From assembly GCF_017912555.1 (NCBI RefSeq), contig NZ_JAERSD010000004.1, positions 116,330 to 180,329 on the forward strand: 64,000 nucleotides of DNA, in the 5' to 3' direction. This document shows positions 34,976-44,920 of this stretch, one piece after another. Every line of letters begins with the position of its first letter. Position 1 is the first letter of the stretch. The position numbers and the translations under genes are program-made. A model generated the notes under the pieces. It made no database searches. It was not told the origin of the DNA and saw only the letters and a list, made by a program, of their open reading frames with translations. Source of the DNA: Bacillus sp. REN3 (GTDB taxonomy: Bacteria > Bacillota > Bacilli > Bacillales > Cytobacillaceae).

Positions 34976-36382
34976 CTTCAGATAATCAAGTACTTTTTCA
35001 ACGGCTGCCTCTCCCTGATCGATGCAGTCGGGCATGCCGATACCTTCATATGAACTGCCGGCAACAAAGATGCCTGGCAATTCATTGGAGAGGCCAGCTT
35101 TCAATTTTTCCACACGTTGTTTATGGCCAATTGTATATTGGGGCATTGATTCCTTCCAACGGGAAACAACGGCAAAATCAGGTTGCGCCTGGATATCCAT
35201 TGTTTTCCTTAGATCTTCGAGGACAATATTGACGATTTCATCATCGGGGAGTTCAACGACTGCTTCGTCACCTGGTCTGCCAACATAGCAGCGGAGCAAG
35301 ACTTTCCCTTCCGGTGTCGTATGCGGCCATTTTTTATGCGTCCATGTGCACGCAGTGATCGTATAATCGCTATTCCGCGAAACAACGAAGCCAGTGCCAT
35401 CTATATCTTCCTTTACCGCACTCTCTGGAAAAGCCATGGCCACAGTGGCTACAGATGTTGAAGGCATGTCCCGGAATTGTTCGAATAGATGGTCATGATC
35501 TGAGAACATATGCATAGCTGCTTCATGTGGAGCTGAAACGACCATGCTGTCAGCAATGAGCATTTGTCCATTGCTCAACCGCAGCCGGTAGCCTTCCGTT
35601 TCCTTGATGACTTTATCGACTCTGACTCCCTTTATGACCGATCCAGTTTCCAGTTTAGCTTCTATTGCATCAACGAAAGATTGTAGCCCTGAGGAAACGG
35701 TCAGAAAGATTCCTTTTTTCTTTTCGCTGCCACTCGCTTTTTGGGGAGCTGGCATGATTTTCTTCATACCGCGGATTAAACTGCCATACTTTTGCTCGAC
35801 CTGGTAAAACTGAGGAAACGTCGACAAGAGGCTGAGGTTATCGATATCGCCTGCATAAATGCCTGACAGCAGCGGTTCAATCAAATTTTCAACAACTTCA
35901 TCGCCAAGCCTGCGCCGGAAAAACTCGCCGAGTGACTGATCTCCCTGCTCTTTTGATGGAGGCAGGAAGAAGTCAGCCGCCGCACGGAATTTTCCTGGCC
36001 AGCTGAATAAGCCTGTTGTAATGAAAGGGGCAATTTCAGTTGGAATGCCCATCACCGATCCGCCCGGCATAGGATGGAGGCGGTCCTTAACGAGAATATA
36101 TGATTTCCCGGTGCTATTATTGACGAGCCTGTCTCCAAGCCCCACCTCGCGGACAAGACGGCCAGCGCTTTCCTTCCGTTCGAGGAAGGAGTCTGGCCCT
36201 CTTTCGATTACAAACCCATCTTTGACGTACGTCTGCATCTTCCCGCCAAGACGGTGCGATGCTTCGACAAGCTTCACATCAAGCTGCAGCTTTTTATCCC
36301 TTGCAAGCTTCTGCAGGTAATAGGCAGCAGTCAGGCCAGTGATGCCGCCTCCTGCTATCACAATTCTCTTTAAGTCTGTCAC
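34964..36382 (-). CDS. hemY: Coproporphyrinogen III oxidase, HemY/CgoX (annotated as HemG/PPO)
   Basis: A 472-residue FAD enzyme. In Gram-positives this family oxidises coproporphyrinogen III to coproporphyrin III (coproporphyrin-dependent haem route); older annotation calls it protoporphyrinogen oxidase. The dinucleotide-binding IVIAGGGITGLTAAYYL is at the N-terminus. VKDGFVIERGPDSFLERK and the C-terminal GIFVAGSSYEGIGMPDCIDQG complete the FAD site. The start is GTG 36382 with AAAGAAGGCGA upstream. It is the last gene of the hemE-hemH-hemY operon, 26 nt after hemH. Confidence 0.94.
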   Translation of the reverse strand: MTDLKRIVIAGGGITGLTAAYYLQKLARDKKLQLDVKLVEASHRLGGKMQTYVKDGFVIERGPDSFLERKESAGRLVREVGLGDRLVNNSTGKSYILVKDRLHPMPGGSVMGIPTEIAPFITTGLFSWPGKFRAAADFFLPPSKEQGDQSLGEFFRRRLGDEVVENLIEPLLSGIYAGDIDNLSLLSTFPQFYQVEQKYGSLIRGMKKIMPAPQKASGSEKKKGIFLTVSSGLQSFVDAIEAKLETGSVIKGVRVDKVIKETEGYRLRLSNGQMLIADSMVVSAPHEAAMHMFSDHDHLFEQFRDMPSTSVATVAMAFPESAVKEDIDGTGFVVSRNSDYTITACTWTHKKWPHTTPEGKVLLRCYVGRPGDEAVVELPDDEIVNIVLEDLRKTMDIQAQPDFAVVSRWKESMPQYTIGHKQRVEKLKAGLSNELPGIFVAGSSYEGIGMPDCIDQGEAAVEKVLDYLKIKS

Positions 36383-36408
36383 GGTAAATCGCCTTCTTTA
36401 TTCTAGTT

Positions 36409-37347
36409 TTAACGGGAAGCTTCCAGGTGCTTAAGAATGACATTTGCCATGGCATCGATGAATTCGGGCTGTGCATTCGGCATTGGCGGCCTGTAATAGC
36501 TCACACCTAGTTCATCCGTGACGATTTTGCATTCATAATCATTGTCATACAGTACCTCCAGATGGTCAGATACAAACCCGGCAGGTACATATACAAATGC
36601 TTTATAAGCATTCTCATTGAATAATTCCCGCGTCAAATCCTGGACATCCGGGCCAATCCATGGCTCTGGAGTATTTCCCGCACTTTGCCAGCCTAACGCG
36701 TAATTCTTTACATTAGCACTCTCGGCAATCATTTCTGCTGTTTTTTTCAGCTGCTCAGGATACGGATCACCCATTTGGAGAATCTTCTCAGGCAGGCTGT
36801 GGGCAGATACAATCAGGACAGCATGGTCCCTCTCCTCTGCCGGCATTGAAGCGAAGGTCTCCTTAACACGGTCCGTCCAGTATTTTATGAACTTCGGCTC
36901 ATCATACCAGCTTTCAACGGATACGATATCCAGTCCTCCCAGCTTTTCCGCCTCTTCCTTCACACGGCCATTGTACGATTTGACGCTGAAGGTGGAAAAA
37001 TGCGGCGCAAGTACGATTGTGGCCGCTTCCCTGATTCCATCTTCATACATCTGTTTAACGGCATCTTCGATGAAAGGCTCAATATGCTTAAGCCCAAGAT
37101 ACATCTTGAACTCGATTTCATCCTGGATACTGTTCAAATGCTGCTCAAGCTTCTCCGCTTGTTCCCGGGTGATTTTCGCCAGAGGGGAAATTCCGCCGAT
37201 TGCCTCGTAACGTCGCTTCAGATCCTCAAGCAGCTCCGCGGACGGTTTTCTGCCGCGGCGGATATGTGTATAGTAACGCTCAATATCTTCTTCTTTATAA
37301 GGAGTGCCATATGCCATAACAAGCAACCCCATCTTTTTCTTTGCCAT
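36409..37347 (-). CDS. hemH: Coproporphyrin ferrochelatase HemH/CpfC
   Basis: A 312-residue ferrochelatase that inserts ferrous iron into coproporphyrin III (Gram-positive route). Visible motifs are [51 protein letters not shown] with the metal-site histidine, [13 protein letters not shown], and [18 protein letters not shown] with the catalytic Glu. No [2Fe-2S] cysteine tail is seen. ATG 37347 follows GAGGTG by 8 nt; a GTG-initiated extension to 37362 overlaps the RBS. It lies between hemE and hemY. Confidence 0.95.
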   Translation of the reverse strand: MAKKKMGLLVMAYGTPYKEEDIERYYTHIRRGRKPSAELLEDLKRRYEAIGGISPLAKITREQAEKLEQHLNSIQDEIEFKMYLGLKHIEPFIEDAVKQMYEDGIREAATIVLAPHFSTFSVKSYNGRVKEEAEKLGGLDIVSVESWYDEPKFIKYWTDRVKETFASMPAEERDHAVLIVSAHSLPEKILQMGDPYPEQLKKTAEMIAESANVKNYALGWQSAGNTPEPWIGPDVQDLTRELFNENAYKAFVYVPAGFVSDHLEVLYDNDYECKIVTDELGVSYYRPPMPNAQPEFIDAMANVILKHLEASR

Positions 37348-37438
37348 GTTTCCACACCTCATTTTTCATGTCTCCAAGTTATTCTGCCAAAAACCTGGCT
37401 GGTTTACCAATCGTAATGTTCCAGGGCTGAAAAAGAGG

Positions 37439-38485
37439 TTATTTGCCGAGCCTGGATGCAGAATATTCATGGATGAACGAAGTCAGCCTCTTCAAGGTTT
37501 CAGGATTCACTGACGGGAAAACACCATGGCCAAGATTAAAGATGTAACCTGGCTGTGCCATTCCCTGGTCAAGGATGGCTTTTGCCTTTTCTTCGATGAC
37601 TTCCCATGGAGCCAGCAGGATTGCAGGGTCAAGGTTTCCCTGGACCGCCTTATTGACTCCCATTCCTCTCGCCTCGCTGATTTGCAGGCGCCAATCGAGC
37701 CCGACGACATCAAGCGGAAGGTCGTTCCATTCCAGTGCCAGATGGCTTGCGCCAACGCCGAACATGATCAGCGGTACATTTTCTTCCTTAAGGGCTGAAA
37801 AAATCCTGTTCATGACCGGCTTGATGAAAGTACGATAATCCTGGACATTGAGAGCGCCAACCCAGGAATCGAAAATCTGGATGGCTTTTGCCCCTGCACG
37901 GATCTGGGCTTTCACATATGTAATGACCATATCGCCAAGCTTCTCCATTAATGCGAACCATGCGTCAGGCTGAGCATACATGAAAGCTTTCGTTTTATTG
38001 TAATTCTTGGATGGTCCGCCCTCGATCATATAGCTTGCAAGGGTGAATGGCGCACCGGAAAATCCAATCAGCGGCACTGAAAGCTGTTCCTGGGTCAACA
38101 GCTTGATGGTATCAAGGACGTAAGGAATATCCTGTTCAGGATTGATTTCGCCAAGCTTTTCAACGTCATCAAGCGACTTCAGCGGGTTTGCGATGACCGG
38201 CCCGATACCAGGTTTAATTTCTACATCCAGCCCCATTGCTGGGAGAGGTGTCATGATATCCTTGTAAAGGATGGCAGCATCCACATCATATTGTTCGACT
38301 GGAAGCCTTGTCACATAAGCGCAAAGCTCTGGCTGGTGGGTGATTTCGAACAATGAATATTTTTCTTTGATTGCTCTATATTCAGGCTGGGACCTGCCTG
38401 CCTGTCTCATATACCAGACAGGAACATGATCCGTTTGCTCTCCTCTTGCTGCTCTTAAAAAAGTGTCATTGAATTTTTTGTTCAT
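37439..38485 (-). CDS. hemE: Uroporphyrinogen decarboxylase HemE
   Basis: A 348-residue HemE. It removes four acetate carboxyls from uroporphyrinogen III to give coproporphyrinogen III. The signature [20 protein letters not shown] holds the active-site Arg and Tyr. [18 protein letters not shown] has the essential Asp, and [12 protein letters not shown] and [14 protein letters not shown] follow. ATG 38485 ([16 protein letters not shown]) follows AAAGGTGG by about 10 nt; a longer start at 38524 does not fit the family. It is the first gene of hemE-hemH-hemY and divergent from hmoB. The hemE-hemH spacing is 91 bp with no obvious terminator. Confidence 0.95.
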   Translation of the reverse strand: MNKKFNDTFLRAARGEQTDHVPVWYMRQAGRSQPEYRAIKEKYSLFEITHQPELCAYVTRLPVEQYDVDAAILYKDIMTPLPAMGLDVEIKPGIGPVIANPLKSLDDVEKLGEINPEQDIPYVLDTIKLLTQEQLSVPLIGFSGAPFTLASYMIEGGPSKNYNKTKAFMYAQPDAWFALMEKLGDMVITYVKAQIRAGAKAIQIFDSWVGALNVQDYRTFIKPVMNRIFSALKEENVPLIMFGVGASHLALEWNDLPLDVVGLDWRLQISEARGMGVNKAVQGNLDPAILLAPWEVIEEKAKAILDQGMAQPGYIFNLGHGVFPSVNPETLKRLTSFIHEYSASRLGK

Positions 38486-38619
38486 TAAAAGAAATCCACC
38501 TTTCAGTAAATGTCTGTCTCTCATTGTAATATAAATTTAACAAAATAAAAAACACCTATTTTCCGCTATATACACTATATCCTGTTTAACTGTCAATTTC
38601 ATAGGAGAAGGCTCCAAGT

Positions 38620-38633
38620 GTCAATAAATTGAC
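38620..38633. promoter_or_regulatory. Palindrome in the hemE/hmoB divergent region
   Basis: GTCAAT-AA-ATTGAC is a perfect 6-bp inverted repeat in the 230-bp region between divergent hemE and hmoB. A second CTGTCAATTT lies at 38590. It could be an operator for haem- or iron-responsive control, but it fits no consensus I know. Confidence 0.35.
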
Positions 38634-38716
38634 GATATTTAGTTTTCAAATTTTCAATTAAAGGGAAAAATGCTGTATGCTTAGTAGAAGTATGAATATC
38701 AAAATGAGGTGAAAGC

Positions 38717-39223
38717 ATGAATTTGTATTTGACTTCCGGAACAGTAGATTATCTTCTTCGCTTCAAGGAAAAGCAACCTGAGGAAACAATGGTGTTGATG
38801 GCCAATAATGAATCTGCACTCCTTGTTCATGAAACAGACGGGGATAGTGTCTTCAATGAACCAAGAAAATATGAAGTAATCGATTCATCCGGTTCTCTCG
38901 ACCAGGAAGGGTTTGCCGTCTTGAACAATATCCCTGTCACCGACGAAGGAAGGCCGCTTTTCGAGGACCGGTTCCTGAACAGGCCAAGGCTGATCGAAAA
39001 TGAACCTGGTTTCGTTGCCATCAGAGTGCTGCGCCCGCTCTCATCCAATACGTATATCATCCTGACCGTTTGGGAGAATGAAGGAGCATTCGAGAACTGG
39101 CAAAAATCAAAGGCATACGAAAAAGCCCATAAAAATCGGGGAACGAAGGCCGGCATCGACGGAGCGAAGCCGAAAATTTTCGAAAGTGCTTCCTATGTAA
39201 CAAAGTATTATATCAATGAGTAA
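38717..39223 (+). CDS. hmoB: Haem-degrading monooxygenase HmoB (YhgC)
   Basis: A 168-residue ABM-domain protein of the HmoB/IsdG-related group. The C-terminal half carries RPRLIENEPGFVAIRVLRPL, YIILTVWENEGAFENWQKS and AYEKAHK, the antibiotic biosynthesis monooxygenase core. The N-terminal half is the HmoB-specific extension. In B. subtilis HmoB degrades haem to release iron. GAGGTG lies 7 nt before ATG 38717. It is divergent from the haem synthesis operon, so synthesis and breakdown genes share one control region. In B. subtilis pbpF lies between hmoB and hemE; it is absent here. Confidence 0.9.
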   Translation: MNLYLTSGTVDYLLRFKEKQPEETMVLMANNESALLVHETDGDSVFNEPRKYEVIDSSGSLDQEGFAVLNNIPVTDEGRPLFEDRFLNRPRLIENEPGFVAIRVLRPLSSNTYIILTVWENEGAFENWQKSKAYEKAHKNRGTKAGIDGAKPKIFESASYVTKYYINE

Positions 39224-39251
39224 GGGAAGGGCAGAAGCCTTCCCTTTTTTA
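39222..39251 (+). terminator. Terminator of hmoB
   Basis: AAGGGAAGG (39222-39230) pairs with CCTTCCCTT (39238-39246), followed by TTTT. It starts at the stop codon. Confidence 0.85.
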
Positions 39252-39862
39252 ACGTTCTTTCTTAAGCGAGATATTAGCAAGACACCTCCTGCTTCAAAAT
39301 GAAAAAACAGAATGCCATCAATTTTGAAGCCATTAAGAACGATTGTTATTTTTTCTGGACAATGGTCCAAAATCCAGAACTTTTCCACCTTTCGCAAACA
39401 TTTTTCATCCATGCCGATTATCCCCGAAGACGCAACCGTGCTCCGCTGTCCCCATAGCAGATCTGATTTTCCTCTATAACTTCTGGCTCCGTAGGGTTCA
39501 AGAATTATCTCTCATTCTGCAACATGGATATTGGTGGTTGTCTATTTCACCCTAACACCGTTCCATCTTTCGTTCGCGAGATTCACTGAAAAAATTTGTA
39601 GCGCTGATTTTAGGATCCTGTCTTCTTCAGTAGGACTCTTTTTAGGGCTTAGGCATCGGAAACAGGTTAAAGATCTCTTTCCTTCTTTCTTCCCATTCAT
39701 ATCACTCGCTCTCTTCAAACAGACTGCTTCCTTTATTTCATTCGAATCCTTCCATCGCTGGACGGGACGAATAAAGATTCTTCGGCAAGCTCTCACAACT
39801 TAAAGTCTTCATCATATCCTGTAGTACGAATTGGGTTATTGCCCATTGAAAGGAGAGGGCTT
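39252..39862. other. Long gap upstream of yhfA, no gene seen
   Basis: About 600 bp. Open frames on both strands (e.g. 39542-39796 minus) have no RBS, odd composition and no family resemblance. No hairpin or operator stands out. It may be decayed sequence, since another gene may occupy this place in relatives. Confidence 0.5.
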
Positions 39863-41254
39863 ATGGGAGTAGAATTAACCGCACTTCATTGGATATACGT
39901 CATTTTTATTCTGTTGATCATTGCCCTGATGGTCATGAGAAGGGATACAGCACTTGTGTCGATCTGCGGCATCTTCATGCTGGCCGCAGTCTCTACCGGA
40001 TCCCTTAGCGGTTCAATCAGCAGCATCTTCAATAGTTTCATTTATGCTATTACTGAGCTTTTGCCTACTATTCTTGTTATTTCAATCATTGTCGGGATGA
40101 GCAGGACTTTGACTGCCACCGGAATCAATGACGCCATGATTTCGCCATTTTCCAGGCTGATCAGGACGCCGTCGCTTGCCTACTGGACAATCGGGATTCT
40201 GATGATGCTGATCTCCTGGTTCTTCTGGCCTTCCCCTGCCGTCGCGCTGATGGGTGCTGTATTGCTCCCGGTCGCTGTACGAGTAGGACTGCCAGCATTG
40301 GGGGTAGCTGTTGCCATGAACCTGTTCGGACATGGCATTGCGCTTTCAGGCGACTTTGTCATCCAGGCTGCTCCAAAACTGACCGCTGACGCAGCAGGCC
40401 TTCCTGTCAGCTCAGTCGTGGAAGCAAGCATCCCTCTGGTGATCGTCATGGGGACAGTCACCACGGTGACAGCTTTCTTATTGTTAAAAAGAGATATGAA
40501 GAATGGCAGGCTGGCGGAAACTCTCCCTGCTGTATCAGGAACGGAGGAAAACAAATCGGAATCGCTGCTGCCCCAAAAGGTGAAAAGTTTTTTTGCTCTG
40601 CTGATCCCGCTGCTCTTCGCTGCAGACGTAGCAGCCATGTCTTTGTTCCGCCTGCAAGGCGGAGATGCCACCGCATTGGTCGGCGGCACTTCGATGTTCA
40701 TCCTGATTCTCATCTCCCTTGCTGCGCATAAAGGCAAAGGACTTGAGAAAACAACAAGCTACCTGGTTGAAGGTTTCCAATTTGGCTTCAAGGTTTTCGG
40801 GCCAGTGATTCCCATTGCTGCATTCTTCTACCTTGGAGATTCCGGGTTTACGCATATCATCGGAGATTACCTTCCGAATGCCTCACTGGGAATCGTCAAT
40901 GACCTTGGCGTGGCGCTTGCGTCCACCGTGCCATTAAGCCAGGGAGTAGGAGCGGTGACGTTGACTGCGGTAGGAGCGATAACTGGACTTGACGGCTCAG
41001 GCTTCTCCGGCATTTCTCTGGCGGGGTCGGTAGCAAGCATCTTCTCTGCGGCAATTGGGACAGGAGCAGCAACTTTGACCGCGCTAGGCCAGATTGCTGG
41101 AATCTGGGTCGGGGGCGGCACCCTTGTCCCATGGGCGCTGATTCCTGCTGCAGCGATCTGCAATGTCGACCCTTTTGAACTGGCCCGGCGGAACCTCCTC
41201 CCTGTTGCGGTCGGCCTGGGAGTTACCACGATTGTTGCCATGTTCCTGATCTGA
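39863..41254 (+). CDS. yhfA: YhfA-type membrane transporter of unknown substrate
   Basis: A 463-residue integral membrane protein with about 11-12 helices (first LHWIYVIFILLIIALMV). It contains conserved loops FWPSPAVALMGAVLLPVAVR and FGHGIALSGDFVIQAAPKLTADAAG. The duplicated hydrophobic plan with Gly/Pro-rich hairpins looks like an ion-transporter/NhaC-CitM-like permease. The substrate is unknown. ATG 39863 follows AAAGGAG by 8 nt. It is followed after 118 bp by the yhaA amidohydrolase; a yhfA-yhaA neighbourhood also occurs in B. subtilis as far as I recall. A role in taking up the substrate of that amidohydrolase is possible but unproven. Confidence 0.82.
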   Translation: MGVELTALHWIYVIFILLIIALMVMRRDTALVSICGIFMLAAVSTGSLSGSISSIFNSFIYAITELLPTILVISIIVGMSRTLTATGINDAMISPFSRLIRTPSLAYWTIGILMMLISWFFWPSPAVALMGAVLLPVAVRVGLPALGVAVAMNLFGHGIALSGDFVIQAAPKLTADAAGLPVSSVVEASIPLVIVMGTVTTVTAFLLLKRDMKNGRLAETLPAVSGTEENKSESLLPQKVKSFFALLIPLLFAADVAAMSLFRLQGGDATALVGGTSMFILILISLAAHKGKGLEKTTSYLVEGFQFGFKVFGPVIPIAAFFYLGDSGFTHIIGDYLPNASLGIVNDLGVALASTVPLSQGVGAVTLTAVGAITGLDGSGFSGISLAGSVASIFSAAIGTGAATLTALGQIAGIWVGGGTLVPWALIPAAAICNVDPFELARRNLLPVAVGLGVTTIVAMFLI

Positions 41255-41372
41255 AGCCCCGGTAAAAGACTTGCTGCATCGAAGCACTTTTTTATGCAAG
41301 AACAAATGCTTTCATTTCCCGAAAGTGTTATAATAGTAAAAATTATCAAAATATATAAAAGGAGTGGCGCCG

Positions 41373-42581
41373 ATGCAGGCTCAGCTTTTCAGCAAGTTAG
41401 ATAGCTTATATGCAGAAATGGTGGAAATCCGCCGTTATCTGCATCAGCACCCGGAACTGTCCTTTCAGGAAAAAAACACTGCCGATTATATTCGAACATT
41501 TTATGAGCAGCTTGGAATTGAAGCACATGGGAATGTCGGCGGGAATGGTGTTGTTGCGACAATCCAGGGTGCCAAGCCTGGTAAAACCGTAGCGCTGAGG
41601 GCTGATTTCGACGCATTGCCTATCCAGGATGAAAAGGATGTACCATACAAGTCGCTTGTACCCGGAGTCATGCATGCATGCGGCCACGATGGCCATACTG
41701 CGGCTTTACTGATCCTTGCAAAAGTATTGCATGAATCGAGGGAGTTTCTCAGCGGAACCTATGTGATGATCCATCAGCACGCAGAGGAATACGCGCCTGG
41801 GGGGGCCATTTCGATGATCGAGGATGGCTGCCTTGATGGTGTGGATGCGATATTTGGAACCCATCTTTGGGCAACCGAGCCGACTGGGACAATCCAGTAC
41901 AGGATTGGTCCGATGATGGCCGCGGCAGACCGGTTTGATATCGTAATCAAAGGGAAGGGCGGCCACGGTGCGCAGCCCCATAAAACAAAGGATGCGATCG
42001 TCGCCGGTGCACAGCTCGTCACGACATTACAGCAAATCGTGAGCAGGCGGGTAAACCCGGTTGACTCTGCTGTTGTAACAGTTGGTTCATTCGTTGCTGA
42101 CAATGGGTTCAATGTGATTGCCGACAAAGCAAAATTGATCGGTACGGTCAGGACATTCAATGAGAATATAAGAGAGTACATCTCGGCTGAAATCGAGAGG
42201 GTCACAAAAGGCGTATGCCTTGCCTCTGATTGTTCCTTTGACTATGTATATAACCGCGGCTATCCAGCCGTTGTTAACCATGCAGCCGAGACCGAATTCC
42301 TGATTGATTGCGCTTCTCGGGTGCCGGAAGTGAAAAAAATCGAAGAAACCGAGCCTCAGATGAGCGGGGAGGATTTCGCCTATTACCTGCAGAAGGTGAA
42401 GGGAACTTTTTTCTTTACAGGAGCAAAACCAGAAACAGGCGAAGCATATCCTCATCATCATCCTAAATTCGACATCAATGAAAAGGCAATGCTCATTGCA
42501 GCGAAAACGTTGTGTTTGGCTGCAATCCAATATCAGGATCATGAGCAGGCCAGCAAAGAAACATTAAGTTCAATGGCTTGA
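41373..42581 (+). CDS. yhaA: M20 family amidohydrolase/peptidase (YhaA type)
   Basis: A 402-residue N-acyl amino acid amidohydrolase-type enzyme of the M20D family. Metal ligands and catalytic residues are visible in VALRADFDALP, MHACGHDGHTAALL, HQHAEEYAPGGA, IFGTHLWATEP and, late, PQMSGEDFAYYL and YPHHHPKFDINE. It probably cleaves acyl or aromatic groups from amino acids. ATG 41373 follows AAAGGAG by 8 nt; the GTG at 41364 overlaps that RBS. A hairpin terminator follows. Confidence 0.92.
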   Translation: MQAQLFSKLDSLYAEMVEIRRYLHQHPELSFQEKNTADYIRTFYEQLGIEAHGNVGGNGVVATIQGAKPGKTVALRADFDALPIQDEKDVPYKSLVPGVMHACGHDGHTAALLILAKVLHESREFLSGTYVMIHQHAEEYAPGGAISMIEDGCLDGVDAIFGTHLWATEPTGTIQYRIGPMMAAADRFDIVIKGKGGHGAQPHKTKDAIVAGAQLVTTLQQIVSRRVNPVDSAVVTVGSFVADNGFNVIADKAKLIGTVRTFNENIREYISAEIERVTKGVCLASDCSFDYVYNRGYPAVVNHAAETEFLIDCASRVPEVKKIEETEPQMSGEDFAYYLQKVKGTFFFTGAKPETGEAYPHHHPKFDINEKAMLIAAKTLCLAAIQYQDHEQASKETLSSMA

Positions 42582-42614
42582 TGGCCAAGGGAAAAACTAA
42601 AGGAATGATAGGCG

Positions 42615-42651
42615 TGCACCCCCTGCAGCATCAATGCTTCGGGGGTGTTTT
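42615..42651 (+). terminator. Terminator of yhaA
   Basis: CACCCCC (42617-42623) pairs with GGGGGTG (42641-42647), followed by TTTTA. No gene was seen from here to 42935. Confidence 0.8.
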
Positions 42652-42934
42652 AATGCTATGCCGATAAGCAATCATCGCTGTTTCCCCCTTCCGGTTAGGA
42701 AGATGCCATTTGCAAACACCCCCCGATTACCAGCAGCGGCTGCAGCATCATCCCCAATGACGATGTCTCTGTATTCCTGCTGTAAATTTGTCAGCCGAGC
42801 CCTCCTTTTTTCTCCCTCCCAATTTTCGATTAGCCAAAAGCTCCGTCCCTTTCCACCGCTTGATAAATGCTAGCTGGAAAACATAAAGAACGAGCAGCCT
42901 TTGTCCATGGCTTGATGCATCACATCTTCATCAC

Positions 42935-42970
42935 AAAAAACCCTCCCTGCTTTTACGTTTAGGGAGGGTC
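42935..42970 (-). terminator. Terminator of ecsAB
   Basis: CCCTCCCT (42941-42948) pairs with AGGGAGGG (42961-42968). The minus strand then has a T run from 42940 to 42935. It lies just past the ecsB stop. Confidence 0.85.
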
Positions 42971-42975
42971 TGAAA

Positions 42976-44187
42976 TCAAGACTTAAGTTTACCTTTGCTG
43001 TAGATATTGACAAAAAACCATGAGAATACGGTGCCTGCAGCAAGTATTCCGGCTGCCATCAGCCACTCACCTTTTAACGTGATGATAAGGGCAAAAACCA
43101 GCGATTGAAAAAAGAGGATGGCCAGCAGCAGCATGTTGAATGATTTCCAGCGCGCTTCTTCAGGTACAGGGTAAAGCGTGATCCATAGCTTGTTCTGATG
43201 ATGGTTCCATAGCGGAAGCAATTGGAATCCAGTCAAGTATAGGAACAGGAGCGCGATCAATAATTGTCCTGGACCGAATGTGAAAAAGTACAATGCCGCC
43301 CCGCCGATAATCGTCAGCCTGACAAGCAGCCCGAAGTAGTCCCCGGAACGGAGGAAAGTCCTTGCATAAAGATGGCTGAAGGCCGCATCCTGGCGGTAAT
43401 GCAACAATTTCGGCATCCAATCCAGCCATGCCCTCCTTTTTGTCCTATCCTTTAATTTAGGGACATCCGTGAATAAGTTCGCAATCCTGTAAAAGGAATT
43501 CATCCGCCGTTCTTCATCTTCAATCAGCTGTTCCCATTTAAGCCCCTTGTACTCTGTCTGTTTCTTAAAATAAACAAAATGCAGGAGCAGGATGGCAGCC
43601 GGAACAACAGCGAAAACTGGCCGAGTCCCTGCGAACAGGAAATACAGGAGGACCGTATTGATGAAAAAACGGATAAGGACATCGGCAACCTTCATGCTTC
43701 TTTCGATATAATGCAGCACTTTCCAGCGGATTGCCGCATTTACCGATTTCACAAGGACAAGTACAGCCAGCAGCCAAAAAAACGACTTGAATCCAGCCCC
43801 ATGCACCTTGACATGCATCGGCATGAGAACGGCCAGCAGCATTAGCAGCAAATAAGACTGCAATGCAATGCTGAAAACGATCGATTTCCTGAAATAAATA
43901 GAAAGCCGCGTTTCAAGCGGAAGCAGGAAAATCTTGTCGGCTTCAGTCAAAAAGGTCTGGATCGGGGTGTGTGCAAGCATAGCTCCCAGGATCAGGGCCA
44001 TGATCCATGCAGCTGGAAAACCGGGCTGCAGCGATTCAATCCATTCCTGATAGTAAAAAGCTGCGGAACCGATCAAAAACAGGAGGACGATAACAAGATG
44101 CCCATTGAAGATGTACCGTAAATAACTTCCTGTTTCTTTAATGAATCTGCCAAAACGTTCTTTCCATAACGCCTCCGGACTAAACAT
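42976..44187 (-). CDS. ecsB: EcsB, ABC transporter membrane subunit
   Basis: A 403-residue polytopic membrane protein with about 8-9 helices, the permease partner of EcsA. Features are the N-terminal LWKERFGRFIKETGSYLRYIFNGHL, a middle cytoplasmic stretch (EQLIEDEERRMNSFYRIANL) and LPLETRLSIYFRKS. In B. subtilis, Ecs mutants are defective in secretion, competence and intramembrane proteolysis; the transported substrate is still uncertain. The start overlaps ecsA by 8 nt, so the two are coupled. The third gene ecsC found in B. subtilis is absent, and a terminator follows ecsB directly. Confidence 0.92.
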   Translation of the reverse strand: MFSPEALWKERFGRFIKETGSYLRYIFNGHLVIVLLFLIGSAAFYYQEWIESLQPGFPAAWIMALILGAMLAHTPIQTFLTEADKIFLLPLETRLSIYFRKSIVFSIALQSYLLLMLLAVLMPMHVKVHGAGFKSFFWLLAVLVLVKSVNAAIRWKVLHYIERSMKVADVLIRFFINTVLLYFLFAGTRPVFAVVPAAILLLHFVYFKKQTEYKGLKWEQLIEDEERRMNSFYRIANLFTDVPKLKDRTKRRAWLDWMPKLLHYRQDAAFSHLYARTFLRSGDYFGLLVRLTIIGGAALYFFTFGPGQLLIALLFLYLTGFQLLPLWNHHQNKLWITLYPVPEEARWKSFNMLLLAILFFQSLVFALIITLKGEWLMAAGILAAGTVFSWFFVNIYSKGKLKS

Positions 44188-44920
44188 AGTCTTCTTCCTT
44201 TGTCAGCTGGATATACAAATCATCCAGCGTGGCGCCAGGCATGGAAAATTGCGATCTCAATTCTTCCAAGTTCCCCATTGCCCTTACTTCGCCGTTATGT
44301 AATATCACAAAGCGGTCGCAATATCTTTCAGCAGTAGCAAGGATATGAGTGGACATCAGAATCCCTGCACCGCTGTCCTTCATCTTATCCATCATATCCA
44401 GCAAGGACTGAATACCAAGCGGATCAAGACCAACGAACGGCTCATCAACAATGTAAAGGGGAGGCTGGACAAGGAATGCGCACATGATCATGACCTTCTG
44501 CTTCATTCCTTTCGAAAAATGCGCAGGAAACCATTTCAGCCTCTTTTCCATCCGAAATTCCTTAAGCAATTCGCCTATCCGCTGTTCATATATTTTTTCA
44601 TCAAGGCCGTATGCCATCGCAGTCAGTCTCAAATGCTCCTCAAGCGTCAGTTCATCATATAGGATCGGCGTTTCCGGAACGAACGTAAATTGTTTTCTGT
44701 ACTGCTCCTTTTCTTTTTTGAATGTTATCCCATTGATTTCAATGTTGCCCTGGTGTGGTTCCATTAGCCCGATGACATGCTTTATCGTCGTGCTCTTTCC
44801 AGCGCCGTTCAAGCCGATCAAACCGACTATTTCTTTTGGATTGACAGTGAACGTGACATTTTTCAGGACCGGATTCCTAGTATAGCCTCCAGTCAATTGA
44901 TTGATTTCCAATAAAGACAT
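44180..44920 (-). CDS. ecsA: EcsA, ABC transporter ATP-binding protein
   Basis: A 246-residue ATPase. Walker A GLNGAGKST is near residue 40, the signature FSKGMKQKV near 140, Walker B PPLYIVDEPFVGLDP near 158 and the H-loop ILMSTHILATAE near 190. Together with EcsB it forms an exporter involved in secretion and membrane proteolysis. I chose ATG 44920 (MSLLEINQL) with GGAAGGG 8 nt upstream; an earlier TTG overlaps the RBS. It is first in an ecsAB operon and divergent from hit. Confidence 0.94.
   Translation of the reverse strand: MSLLEINQLTGGYTRNPVLKNVTFTVNPKEIVGLIGLNGAGKSTTIKHVIGLMEPHQGNIEINGITFKKEKEQYRKQFTFVPETPILYDELTLEEHLRLTAMAYGLDEKIYEQRIGELLKEFRMEKRLKWFPAHFSKGMKQKVMIMCAFLVQPPLYIVDEPFVGLDPLGIQSLLDMMDKMKDSGAGILMSTHILATAERYCDRFVILHNGEVRAMGNLEELRSQFSMPGATLDDLYIQLTKEEDYV

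Noticed and set aside
39542-39796. Minus-strand frame in the yhfA upstream gap
   Set aside because: No RBS, low-complexity basic composition; no resemblance to known families.
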